A DNA stretch of 64,000 nucleotides from Seiridium cupressi (lineage: Eukaryota > Ascomycota > Sordariomycetes > Amphisphaeriales > Sporocadaceae): the NCBI GenBank assembly GCA_036674765.1, contig JARVKI010000041.1, positions 62,001 to 126,000 on the forward strand. Reading direction: 5' to 3'. Positions 34,365 to 45,378 of the stretch are shown piece by piece. The translations under genes and the position numbers were made by a program. Every line of letters starts with the position of its first letter. The first letter of the stretch is position 1. Under the pieces are notes generated by a model. The model had not been told where the DNA came from and made no database searches. It saw only the letters and a list, made by a program, of their open reading frames with translations.

Positions 34365-37300
34365 TCAAATGCCCCGTGCCCTCAAAGCAGCCCTCACGAC
34401 CTTCTGCATCACGAAAACGTGATCAGGATCTAGCATAGTATAATGAGCGCCAGGGCTGTCATGAAACCGCACGTCCTCTTGGCTGAAGTCGTTCCAAGCA
34501 TGTAGATGCTCTCGAAGCCACTTTTGCTTGTCCTGACCAACCGCGAGAAGGGGGTTCGCGTAAAATACATCGATGTGTTGCACTTTTCCCTTCGGGTCGT
34601 AATTGTGAGCGAGCCCCTGTAGCTGCGATGAGATGTCCGCCCAGTGAACTAGCTTCTCCTCATTCAGGTCGAGTTCGGCAAGCTTCTCCGGAGATACCAT
34701 ACAAAGAATCTTCTCGAGTATCTCTTTCTTGGTATACTTGGCTTGGCGAAACTCTTTAGATTTTTCCACTGCCTCTTCCTCGGTCAAGAACCCTAGAAAG
34801 TATGACAGGTTGAGGAATAGCTCGCACCAGTCGATCTGAACCATACGCCATTTTATATGGGGTGGACCGTTAAGTGAGCCCATGAAAGCATTCTGCCCAA
34901 CCGCCTCGAGCTTTTTGGAGGTTTCGAAAGCGATCATGGATCCAAATGAATACCCAATCAAGACGTATGGGCCACTTGGTTGATGGTGGCGGATTTCCCT
35001 CATGTACAAGCTGCAGGTCCATGGCTGTTAGCACTTCATCGTGATTTATGATATAAGTTCGCCACCACTTACTCTGTCATCTCATCGATGGACTCAAACA
35101 TCTTCTCTCCGGGGTTGAAGCCAGGCGCTCGGAGAGCGTATACCTCTCTGTCAGAGAAATATCTACTGATGTTCAGGAACACCAGGACCTCCCCAAGTCC
35201 AGGGTGTATGAACCAGATTGGCGCGGCTTGCGACTTCCCGGACTGTAATACGATAACCGGGTCATACGTTTGAGCTCTATCCTCGGACGTGAGCACCTGA
35301 GCCAGACCCCGAATCGTGGGGTTCGTTAAGAGTACCCCGACTGGTATTTCCTGTTTCAAGCCGAGTTTTTCTTGAAGGCGGCTTTTGAACCGAAGCAGAC
35401 GGACGCTGTCGATACCCATTTCTACTAGACTAGCATCGATGCCAACGCTTTGCACGTCGAGAGTAAACTCGTCCGCAAAGGCTTCGGCTAAAATCTTCTC
35501 TACGTTCGTCTCCGGCGGCTCCCGCATTCTTCTGCGATAGTCCGAAATGCGCTTCTTAACCTCCTGATCTTGCTGGTCGAGTTGTCCATTTTCGAAAGCC
35601 CGCTTAATGCTAGATCGAGATAGCTTTCCAAGTGATGATTTGTGAATCAAATCCCGTGAAAGCGGAACAATAGCTCTGGGCTTCATGGAGCAATGGAGGA
35701 AAATGGTTGTTCCAATCCTGTCAAGCATCGCTGAGAGATGTTCATCAGTGTACGGTTCCCTCGATGGTACGAAAGTAACAACTACCTCCTCGGTATTGTT
35801 TGGCTTGGACCAAACCGGGAATGCAGCGGTGTATGTTGGAATAAGGTGGTCTGCTGCAGCTTCCTCGACTGCGGCTTCAAGCTCGTGTGAGAAGTACTTG
35901 ACGCCATTGAGGATGATCGAGTCCTTGGATCGTCCAACCAAGATCAGATTGTTGTCCGTGTCCATGTAGCCGATATCGCCTGTCTTGAACCAGCCGCCTC
36001 TAACAAAGGAACCCTCAGTATTTTCAGTATCGTTATAGTATGATCTAAAAACTGCTGCGCCTCTGAGCTGGAGGGCCCCTTTGTGGTAAGCAGCACACAT
36101 GCTACCATTGTCATCTACGATCTGCCATTCTATAGATTTGGTGCTCTGGCCCACGGAGCAGAATTCTAATCCAGCGCGTGTTTCAATCCCAGGAAAATCC
36201 AGGTTGTAGATCGACCCAGCACAGGTTTCTGTCATGCCAAACGCAGGACAGACAACGTTGTGCTTGGCGTCTAGCTTCTTGGCGATATTATTGAACGCGA
36301 TCGCGGTAGACGTCACATTGGCTTCTCCTCCAGAGACAACATACCGAAGACTGGAAAGGTCGGCCTCGAGATGTGTTGATTGACCTGCAAGCTTGACGAC
36401 GGCAGCAAGGAAGAAGTTTGGGGCGAAAGTTATGCTGACGGAGTGAGCAGCCAGATGATTTAACCATAGCACAGGGCTTTGTACGGGAATCTTTGAATCC
36501 ATGTGCACCTGTTTTGCACAGATGTACATGGCGTGCAAATGGACTTCGGTCACACAAGCTAAAGCATAATAACTGGTCAGCTGTGCTTCGGGTTCATACG
36601 CACCTCTACGACTTACCGACATGATCAAACCCGATCCAGTTGAGGAAGACGTCGTCCAAATTGGTCTCCAAAGTTTGCGACTTTCCTTCAAGAGCAGAAA
36701 ATACCTGATCATGTGTCATCTCAACGGCCTTGGCACCGCCCGTTGATCCCGATGTCAGCATCATGAATGCAACATCGTTGGCCTGGGTATATTCTTGGAT
36801 GCCTCCTTTTCCCTCAAAGGCTACGTGGCCGGATATCGATTCTCCAATTGTGGTGAGCTCCTCAATCGAGGCGATGCCCAGATCGTGAAAGAGACCAAGA
36901 TCGCCTTTCAGAATATTTGTAGTAAGCACCAGAGGATTAGCCAGCATTTTTTTCAAGTGCTTTAAGTGATGATCCCGTGTGGCTGCATCGGCAGACAAAG
37001 GAGTTGATACAACGGGTATGGCACCAGCGGCAATGATCGACCAGAACCACACGACATAGCTGGCTTGCGTATTGAGGTGGAGCAGTATTATCTGTCCGGG
37101 GGATACACCGAGTCGACTCTTTAGGATTTTCCCACATTCCTGCTCGCAATAGTCAGTGAGGAGGAAGATTTCCCGTAAGGGAAAGACACAAGAGAGGTTG
37201 AGAAAGGAATGCCTCCATGATTCCCCAAATAGTAAACTCATGATAATGCCCGTCAAGTTTCACAGGAATACCAACAGAAAGAAATTGAGCTCACGCTGGC

Positions 37301-37423
37301 TTTTTTTGAAAGTTCTGAGTACGTGATACTTGATGTAGTCGTCTCTTCATGGAAGACAAGCTCTTTCGCAGGAGCAGCTGCAGCCGCATTTCGAAGGAGA
37401 TCAATCAGTGGATGAATCGCCAT
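34365..37423 (-). CDS. NRPS-like synthetase, A-T-TE (aryl alpha-keto acid type)
   Basis: Belongs to the single-module family (TdiA, AtrA/AtqA, MicA type) that activates an aryl alpha-keto acid such as phenylpyruvate or its 4-hydroxy or indolyl analogue, and joins two units to a benzoquinone, furanone or butenolide. Four exons (37423-37295, 37139-36617, 36558-35073, 35010-34365) sum to 2784 nt and 927 aa, the family's normal length. The A domain covers about 10-540: SITYSELSKKAS, LTSGSTGGAKA (A3) at about 171-181, GFDHVACVTEVHLHAM across intron 2, GMTETCAGS (A5) at 325-333, and KTGDIGYM...GRSKDSIILNG. The T domain has MGIDSVRLL (pantetheine Ser602). The TE domain has GYSFGSM (Ser734) and ends with SPGAHYTMLDPDHV. 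No C domain or reductase domain is present. The first exon was missed by plain ORF reading; it restores the expected start MAIHPLIDLLRNAAAA. Confidence 0.93.
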
Positions 37424-38607
37424 GCTGTTGATGCAGATGAGCGGAGTGCGCCTGAAATCGGTTATGCAAAGTGCGGTGTTAAAGTAGGTAGACTAGAGAT
37501 ATCCTCTTTTTCATGTTCTTTGGTGGTAGAGTGGTGTCTCCAGGAAAGGGCATGACTAAAATTCTAGACCTTCAACCGACTCAATTCATCTGCTATTGCT
37601 GCCATTGTCAGCAAAGTGACAAACACTGACTAGGAATTCATTGTGATCCAGAGCTTATCACCGAGTCACATCAGCAAACCAGAAAGGGTAAGCTCTAACT
37701 CCGGGGTCCCTTTGCAGTCCATCACTGGGTAGAAGCGGCACATGCACACTCTTCCAATGGTCTGGCGCCTCATTTGCACGAAGTCGGATAGACCAAAGCT
37801 CGGATGTGGCCTCCATTGTGCCTCCATGGGCCAATCGCAGCTGAGACGAATGTATGGAAAAAGAAAGAACCAGGAGCTGACGGCCTTAGTGGCCAGAATG
37901 GAAGCGCGCAGTTGCTGACCTCATATGCTTGACGAGTAGGCGCGGAATCTTACGCGTAAGACTCGGGCCCGAGCATTCCTTTCAGATCTGGACTCGACTC
38001 CAGTCCATCATCACAAACTAAAGTAATACTAAAGTTTGACTTTCCAATGATTACTTCTGACGAAACTAAGAATTGTCTGTTCGTCAGCAATGGGTATGCA
38101 CTATGGACCAAAATCTGGTAAAGATTCACTTTTTGTTTTGACAGTGGATGGCTGAATTCCCTTATTGATTTCGAAGAGCCAACAGACCTGGAGGAGAGAA
38201 ATGAGCTCTAAGGAGTCTAGTAAAATATTGCTAACACTCATGTATCGATGGTTGTGACATGGGACCTGTATATGAGGCTCTGCCCCCTAGGCAAACTCTA
38301 CGAAATGCAACACTGACATGCACAATAAAGAATAAGCACTTCATCAGGAGGTATATGGCGCGGATTTTGTTATGGAAATGAGGGAGTCGTCAACGCAACG
38401 TTCAAGAGGCAGTTAAACATTGTAAATCACAACCTACGCCTAGTCGAATTACACGCGTTTCACTCCTACCAGATTTCACACGACTGATAAAACCCCTCAT
38501 TACATGATGTGAAATAAGTGAACTGGTGATTGTGTCTCTTCAACAATTGAGCGAATGGCTAAGATATTCAATGACTGCACATCTCGCTCCGACGTTTTGG
38601 TGATATC
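37424..38607. promoter_or_regulatory. Upstream region of NRPS-like gene
   Basis: 1.2 kb of non-coding DNA between the divergent NRPS-like gene and the small plus-strand gene at 38608. No family-like ORF or obvious repeat. Confidence 0.45.
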
Positions 38608-38841
38608 ATGCAACATGATACTGTGAAAACTCTCCTTATAATTTCGTTATTTTCTGCATCAGTGTCCACACCAACCGTCCAACGCGGTTTTGATTTTCCT
38701 GTTCCGGCTCGAGGTAGCGTCAACAGCTGCGCATGCTCACGTACCCGACTGGATGGTAATGCAAGATGTTTTAACGGGAAAGCGGCAGTACTTCGTTGGA
38801 AAATGTCAGCGGGGTTTGAAATATGTGGGGCCACCTACTGA
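38608..38841 (+). CDS. Candidate small secreted Cys-containing protein
   Basis: A 77-aa ORF with a convincing signal peptide (MQHDTVKTLLIISLFSASVS, hydrophobic core at 8-19) and a short mature part with four Cys (41, 43, 54, 73). The spacing is CxC, then 10 residues, then C, then 18, then C. It ends GFEICGATY. Such size and Cys content fit fungal small secreted proteins, but no family is recognised. It sits in the spacer between the NRPS-like gene and the second reductase. An unlucky random ORF is possible; there is no intron or homology support. Confidence 0.45.
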   Translation: MQHDTVKTLLIISLFSASVSTPTVQRGFDFPVPARGSVNSCACSRTRLDGNARCFNGKAAVLRWKMSAGFEICGATY

Positions 38842-39512
38842 TTCACGTTAGAAAAGTTCGTCATGCCATGGAGGACGCCATTCGTCACTTGTTGCTCCAC
38901 ATGCATTGATCAGGGCGGGAAATGGCCTATGGTGGACCCGCTCAGATGTCAGAGGCTTACGAGGGTGCGACTGGCATGCATGTGTCAAACACCCACTTCG
39001 GATTTAACTAGTATAACGTTCTCATACGAACGACTGTGTTCGATTACTATACTATACCCCCCGAACATATACACCAATTTCCATTCCAACACGTCCGAAA
39101 GAGTAATACTTGTCCCAAGGGATCGGCACTTGTACAGGTCCCACTTTTGTGCTCGGTTCGGCGGAGCAAACCACCAACCCGTCAGTCATCATGGCACCAG
39201 GATGTGACGTTATAGATAATTCTATCCCCGCTTCTACAATCAAGGTGTCTGTTCTAGAATACCACAGGTGGAGATTATGCAGCCTAGGACGGCCACCGCA
39301 TCTGCCGTAAGTGCATGATGTTGCCCGCACAGCTTACAAATAAGTAGTACTGATCTTGCCGCTATCCCAGTGTACAAATAGGAAGTTCTGTTTCACTGTT
39401 TGCACCTGCGTTATCAAATTTACCAGTCAAAATACAGAAAGCATTTCCCAGCTCTGATTGACTGTATCAGAATTTCCCGTCGTCTCTTGCAACAAAATCA
39501 TACTTTCCCAAA
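38842..39512. other. Intergenic, promoter side of second reductase
   Basis: 0.67 kb. A 66-codon ORF on plus and a 92-codon ORF on minus overlap here without any family features. Confidence 0.4.
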
Positions 39513-40811
39513 ATGAAGGAAGCCGTCGTCTCCAAAGGTAATGTTGAACATCCGAAAGTCGGAAAATAATGGGAATTAACACCTGTCTCAGGGACCAAGG
39601 TCCAGATCGTGGATTCGCCTATCCCCAAACCTAAGGCCGATGAAGTCGTCATCAAGGTTGTGTACGCCGGCTCCAACCCTAAGGACTGGAAGGTACCGGA
39701 ATGGTTCGATTCGACTGGCAACCAGGGAGATGATGTCGCTGGTACTATCCACGAGGTGGGCAGTGATGTGACAGAGTTTAAGAAAGGTTAGTGTCCATAT
39801 CTTTGCAGCTCACACTATTCTGGCGAGTCCAGTACTCAAAACAACCCAAATAAACCATGCTGAAGCCAGAGGTGAACGAACCTTGACACTTCTGCAGAGT
39901 CAGACAATTTGATTCATTCAAATGTGCGCCTGGTTTCCTGCTAACGAATATACAGGAGACAGAGTCATGGGTTTCCATGTGATGCTGAGTCCTCACGGAG
40001 CCTGGGCTGAGTATAGCGTCGTGCCCGCCCACACCACAGTCCACCTCCCTGCTCAAACCAGCTTCGAACGTATGTGCCCATTCTCCACGGTTCAGGAGTC
40101 GCTCATGATTCGCTTTACTTACTGACCAACCATAAAGAGGGCGCAGCAGTTCCCTTAGCTGCTCTTACGGCCGCGATAGGTCTCTACTCGCGCTTGCGAC
40201 TGCCGGAGCCCTGGCGGGCGGCCAAGGAACCGATCCCCCTGGTCATCTACGGTGCAGCCTCTGCCGTGGGGGCCTATACAATTCAGCTGGCCATCAGGAG
40301 CAACATCCACCCCCTGATCTGCATAGCAGGCAACTCGCAGGACCACGTGAAGTCCTACATTGACCCGAGCAAGGGCGACACTATCGTAGACTACCGCAAC
40401 GGTGATGAGGCTGTCGTCGAGGGTATCCGCAAGGCTTTGAATGGTGCAAAGCTGCTCCACGCCTTCGACGCCGTGTCCGAGAAAGGGAGTTATCAGAATC
40501 TGGGGAAGGTCCTCGAGAAGGGGTCCAAGTTGACGCTCGTACTGCCAGGTAACTACGATGACCTCCCGGACGGCATCGAGACAACGTTCACAAACGTGGG
40601 CTGCGTCCACGAAGCCGAAAAGGAATCCGGTTTCGTGTACTTCAGGTACATCGGAAGAGGCTTGCGAGAGGGGTGGTTCAAGCCACAGCCGACTAAAGTT
40701 GTACCCGGCGGGCTAGCTGGCGTTCAGCATGCATTGGAGGAGCTCAAGGCTGGCCGGGTTAATGCTCAGAAACTGGTTTTCGAGGTCGCAGCTACTGAAG
40801 GTGTAAACTGA
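39513..40811 (+). CDS. MDR-family trans-enoyl-reductase-like protein (LovC/ToxD type)
   Basis: Predicted NADPH-dependent enoyl or quinone reductase. Four exons (39513-39537, 39592-39787, 39957-40069, 40138-40811) give 1008 nt and 335 aa; the first exon is only 25 nt. The start MKEAVVSKGTKVQIVDSP and YAGSNPKDWKVPEW follow the pattern of the fungal enoyl-reductase-like MDR group. GDDVAGTIHEVGSDVTEFKKGDRVMGFH matches the conserved central segment across intron 2. AAVPLAALTAAIGLYSRLRLP precedes the coenzyme domain, whose loop is IYGAASAVGAYTIQLA. No zinc ligands are seen. It differs clearly from the reductase at 32640, so the two are not a tandem duplication. Its position on the other side of the NRPS-like gene suggests a shared locus. 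Confidence 0.9.
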
Positions 40812-41218
40812 AGACAATTCTAGGAAGTCTGGAAGTCTGGAAGTCTGGAATACGCAGGTAAAGGCATGTATTAGCCTTAAGCGACGATTAAGGCTTGGTC
40901 GGTATACTTGAACTTGTCAAAGTATACAGAAAAGAATGTGCCTCAGACTAGGTTCCAAATTGATTCCTTGAATGCCTTCTATGAGTGAAATCACTCTGAC
41001 AATGCCCATTTCGTTAGCTCTTGACTAATTACAGCCACTCCAATGCAACCTGGTGGAGGGCTTGTGCGGGTGGTTAATAATATCTCTATTTAACCCTGAG
41101 TGGTCGTTCAATAATCGTGCATGCAACCTAATAGCAACAACTCCGGTAGAGGATAAACCAAGACCAATACAATCAAGAATGCCCCCAACGCCGTGCTCTA
41201 TGTCTGGTCATGGGCTCA
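40812..41218. other. Intergenic, tail-to-tail, with short tandem repeat
   Basis: Convergent spacer. Three perfect copies of GGAAGTCT occur at 40823-40846, just after the reductase stop. Nothing else recognised. Confidence 0.5.
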
Positions 41219-43126
41219 TTATGCCATAGATCCACCACTCCTATTGCCCCCGATCAAGCCAGCCATCTCCAGCAACGCTCTATCTGCAGCCACGTCGCCC
41301 GTACCTAGGTTGATGCGTCTCCTCGCTTCCGCCTCTCTGGCTTCCCACTCCCATCTTTCCCTCTGCGCTTTCGCCTCAGCATCTCCTCCGCAGCCCCATA
41401 CCTCAATATCATCGATCTGGAACCGTTCTTGGAAATCGAATTTCCTGGACGCGCTGGTGGAGAAAGCGCCGCCCCGAGAAGTGTAGTCATGCGTGAAGAC
41501 GCCAAATTCGAAGCTCGAGTCAATGACCAGGGATACGGGTCCCAGAGCTCGGAGACTTTCATGGCGAGAAGCTTGGCCTGTTTTGGGAATGGGGCATCCG
41601 ATCGTTATGCCCGGGTTGTTATTGGGGGGTCTCGTGAAAGCCACATAGTCCTTGTTGATAACCGAGGCTTGAAAGACATCGTGCACAGGACCGAGTTGAA
41701 AGAGAGTCATGTCATCCCCACCAAAACACTCCTTGTTGGAATGCCGCCAGGGCTGGCGTACCAACACGCCGAACGTCACGCGATCTTGATTGGGTGAACT
41801 ACCGTCAGGAAATCGTTTGGGTGGTATCGAGTCGATGAAATGTGCTTCGGATCCACTGGGTCTCGTAGATTGCTCGAGCCTCGTGCCGGTCACCAGCAAG
41901 ATAGTAGGAGCTCGCCAGTTAAATACCTTGGTCTCAAAACTACCCATGGAAAAGCCAGCCTCTGCCCCCGAGTAAAGCAAGCGTAACCGCCTGAATAGTT
42001 CATCTCCTGATATGAACAAGGATAGTTGCGACAAGACATTCAAGTTCAGAATGCGACCCTTATCCTGCAAGAGCGGTGGTGGGGGAATCGCATGCTGATC
42101 AACCTTGGGCTCGCTACCCTTGCGCTTGTTGAAATCCAGATTCTTTGAGAAGAGGAAATGCTCGAACAGAGGATTGAAGCCATTGAACAGATAGGGAAAG
42201 TTGCGAGGTATCACGTTTTGGAAATGGGCAAATGTGATACCTGGTGACTTTTCCACGTTGAGAAATGCCGAGAGGATATTCTCTGCTGTCGCCCTCAGGC
42301 TGTCCAATTCTTCACCGGCCACACGAGGTGCGTATTTAGACAGGGTTTCCTGAGCATCCAAAGGTGCAATCAAGAGAAGAAGCATGATCAGTCTCCGGAA
42401 GTTGTCTGCAGGAATCATGGCACCGTGCGTTGTTGCAGCGTGCGAGTCTCCCGTCTTGAATGCATCGTTGAGGTCTAGAGAATCCAGGGCAGCAAGAACC
42501 AGCTCATCGTCGTCCACGGCATCGTCTTCTGGATCATCACCTGCTTCATCAATGGCAAATCCCGGCGCATGTGTGCTCTCCTGTGAGGTATTCTCGCTGG
42601 GTGCAGACTTCTTCTCTTGTTTCTCGATCTCCGAGGCCTTGCGATCGTACACTGCCAAACTCTTGAAAAGAAGCTTCCTCCTGGTTGCTGCCCCCTTGAC
42701 CAGTATCTTGCTGTATCTTTCAGTCATGATGGCGACGACCATGATCATCTGCTCGAACCCTAAAACCGCCGGAGCTTCTTCAAGGAAAGGGAAGGCGCCA
42801 ATGTATGAAATCATTTGGAAAATGACAGGCGAGACCCCGAGGATGTCTGGCAGCTCCAGGAACCGAGCCACGGTGTCCTCCTTGAGGTAGCGGACATCTT
42901 GCTGATGGTCCGCTAGCGACTTGAAATTGTCCTTGAACGAGTACAGTTCTAGGGGTTCGAAACACTTGCGCGCGAACTTCTCTGCCTGTCAGTTGCATAC
43001 GTTAGCAGCTGATAACGAAGTCGCCTGTCGGTCGAGGTTGGCAGGCGAGGAGTTAGGAATACTTGCTAGTTCGGCAGTGATTTCTTCTTTGGAGCGGTAC
43101 TCCAAATCTGAGTGGGTTTGTCCCAT
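41219..43126 (-). CDS. RTC5: Restriction of telomere capping protein 5 (RTC5), TLDc protein
   Basis: TLDc-domain protein; its yeast counterpart was linked to telomere capping and the vacuolar ATPase. Two exons (43126-43063, 42981-41219) give 608 aa. The acceptor was chosen at 42982 because the upstream AG breaks the frame. The N-terminus MGQTHSDLEYRSKEEI is a possible myristoylation signal. An acidic linker (DDPEDDAVDDDE) lies near the middle of the first half. The TLDc domain runs from about 350 to 590: VFNWRAPTILLVTGT, FGVLVRQPWRHSNKECFGGDDMTLFQLGP, FGVFTHDYTSRGGAFSTS and DDIEVWGCGG. The C-terminal region is Glu/Arg-rich (AEAKAQRERWEWEAREAEARRR), a likely helix. Confidence 0.92.
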
Positions 43127-43961
43127 AGTGACATCTCACAGGAGAAGACGTGTGTTGACACGGGCAAGAAAATCGATGTGGCTATTGCTGACATTTGACG
43201 TCGTGTCTGGCATGTGTCAGGGAGCGTTATGATGGTTGGTTGGTGACGTAACCCCACTAATGTACACTGACCTAATGCATAGTTAGTGATAGTAAGTGAG
43301 ACGTTGGAGTGCCCTGCAGCCTGGAGCCAGAGGCGCCAGCGAGCCCCGCAGTCCCGTCCCTTCGGGTACATCCAGGCATTGCAACCCAGAACAGAGAGCA
43401 AAAGGCATTTCTAGCATGTGCTGCGAACATTAGTCCACTTGATTGGGACCATTTATATACTCATTCGGCCATTCATCTGTGTTGATAATAAGACCCGGCC
43501 ATGGTGTTTGGGTTGCTGTTCTTGACATATATGATTTTTGTATGTGAATCTTGCAATACAAACGTTAAGCGCGGAGTTGTTCTCTGTATGGAATCAGTAC
43601 TGGGGAGTCTCCATCTAGCATAATCTTGAAGGGTAACCTGAAATGCTCAATCCATCGCAAAGATTGGGGAAACTTGTGCCTTCTGATCTGTCCAGTTCTG
43701 GCTGGCAACCACGTGGATCTTTTTGTAGCTCTTGGTTTTGTAGCAATGACCACCATGAAATGCTTCTTCGAAACAGCTCCAGCTTGTCACTTAATCAATA
43801 CTAATGGAAGAAGGTAACCAAGTGACCAAGTAAAGTCTACAGAGCAGTAATGTACATTACATTGAGATCGCAAGTTCACCCAAAGAAAGCCGCGTTATAA
43901 CTCAATTCCATAATACAGTGCTTTTGCCAAGTTCCCGAGATCTCTCAGAAGCAGTACAAGC
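43127..43961. other. Intergenic, RTC5 promoter side and RCF1 3' flank
   Basis: 0.83 kb. No family-like ORF, repeat or RNA gene recognised. Confidence 0.5.
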
Positions 43962-44738
43962 TTATTTTTTGCTTGCTTCGACCGGTTTGTCTTCTGATTT
44001 CGGCTCGGCACTCTTTCCTGTGCCAAACCAGCCTCCCGCATTTGATAAAGCCCCTAGAACACTCGAATTCTCCTTTTTATCATCTTGCAATGCTTGACCA
44101 TCACCAACCGATGTGTTCTCTGGCTTCGGACCCTCTGCACTGTGCCGCTCGCCTCCTGCGAAACTATCCTCTTCGTCAACTTTCTTTGCCGCGACACGTT
44201 CCTTCCGTCTCTTCAGGTGCTCCTTCAACAGTTTCTCCTCCTCGTCTCTGACCTCGAGTTCGCGCAGCCACTTCTCATGGCGGTCCTCGGCACGCTTCTG
44301 AGCTTCGAGCTTGATGAGCTCCTTTCTCTTCTCGCGATCCGCCCCGTAGTATGCTCCGCCGGCAACGATGGCGCAGACAGTGAAGGCTTGGGCGCCAATA
44401 CGGGCGCGAAACATGCGCTGTACTTGAGCGTGGTCGCCTTTTCGCATGGCGCGCCAGGCATTGTAGAGGGCGGCGCATGTTAAGATAGTTCCTATTCGTG
44501 AAGGCTACGAGTTAGGACATTGGAAAAGCCGCCGTTGTAGGGGACCCTCATGAGGGCGCTCTTTGCATACCAAGAGGAACAAGAGGCTCTTCTTTCAACT
44601 TGCGGGACACTTTCTGGAACCCGGTCTCTTGGTAGTCCCTTAAGTCATGACTTGTGAGCTGCGAGCTACCGGCTTTTGCGACCTCGAATGCACGTACCTG
44701 TCCTCGTCAAAGGACGAAGGCATAGGTCTGTCGGCCAT
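43962..44738 (-). CDS. RCF1: Respiratory supercomplex factor 1 (RCF1), HIG1 domain
   Basis: An inner mitochondrial membrane protein that supports assembly and activity of cytochrome c oxidase and III-IV supercomplexes. Three exons (44738-44698, 44638-44571, 44491-43962) give 212 aa. The N-terminus MADRPMPSSFDEDRDYQETGFQKVSRKLKEEPLVPLG is typical. The HIG1 core follows with two TM helices, GTILTCAALYNAWRAM and AQAFTVCAIVAGGAYYG, separated by RKGDHAQVQRMFRARI (the conserved QRMFRARI loop). The C-terminal half is a charged coiled coil (EKRKELIKLEAQKRAEDRHEK and onward) and a low-complexity tail. Confidence 0.94.
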
Positions 44739-45378
44739 GCTGACTATTGGAGCAAGGGAATCGCAATGCAATGGGTTGTTGCGTAGGTGGCGAGGGCCCG
44801 ATTGCTCCGAGAATGATGCTGTCTCAATCGAACGAGCATGAGCGGCGAAGTTTCAATGATGACATGGATTGTAGCGGAATTGTTCCAGAACATCGCGTCT
44901 AGAGCTCCGATAAGAGGTAGCTTGAGCTGTTAGGCGCTAAGATAAGGACCAGTGGTGTGTTTCTTTACTGCCCCGCCATCATCAACAAAAGCTTAACTAG
45001 GTCTATGAGCGTGCACCTCTTCTGTTCGTAGCGTTTTGCTATGAACTGGGCCTGGTAGTGAAACGGGACGGGCAAACAAGCTCGAAAGAGTATCATTCGC
45101 CTGAAATCCTTCACTCGTAGCGAGCTGCACATACCTGGCCGCAATTCGGCACGGATGATGCGAAGGAATTGGTTCCCCTCTCACCGACCGAAACCTGTCA
45201 GCGGTTTCGGGCAACACCGCTGCCGAGCTGCTGCAGGTCGAGTCACCTTGAGAATTGCCCCACCAAAAATATACGCCGTCAATAAAAGAGCTTCATTGAC
45301 TAACTAGCCATAAGTAAGCAACATCGGCGACTAATTCTTGACAGTGAATTATCCAGTGTCGCAATACGAGTTATTGCA
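44739..45378. promoter_or_regulatory. Divergent region RCF1 / ILV1
   Basis: 0.64 kb between two head-to-head mitochondrial genes. No specific motif recognised. Confidence 0.45.

Noticed and set aside
32640..40811. The two MDR reductases as a tandem duplication
   Set aside because: They belong to different MDR branches, with different intron positions and little resemblance outside the nucleotide-binding fold.
40823..40846. Triple GGAAGTCT as a CRISPR or larger repeat
   Set aside because: Units are directly adjacent, only 8 bp and without spacers; a simple tandem repeat.
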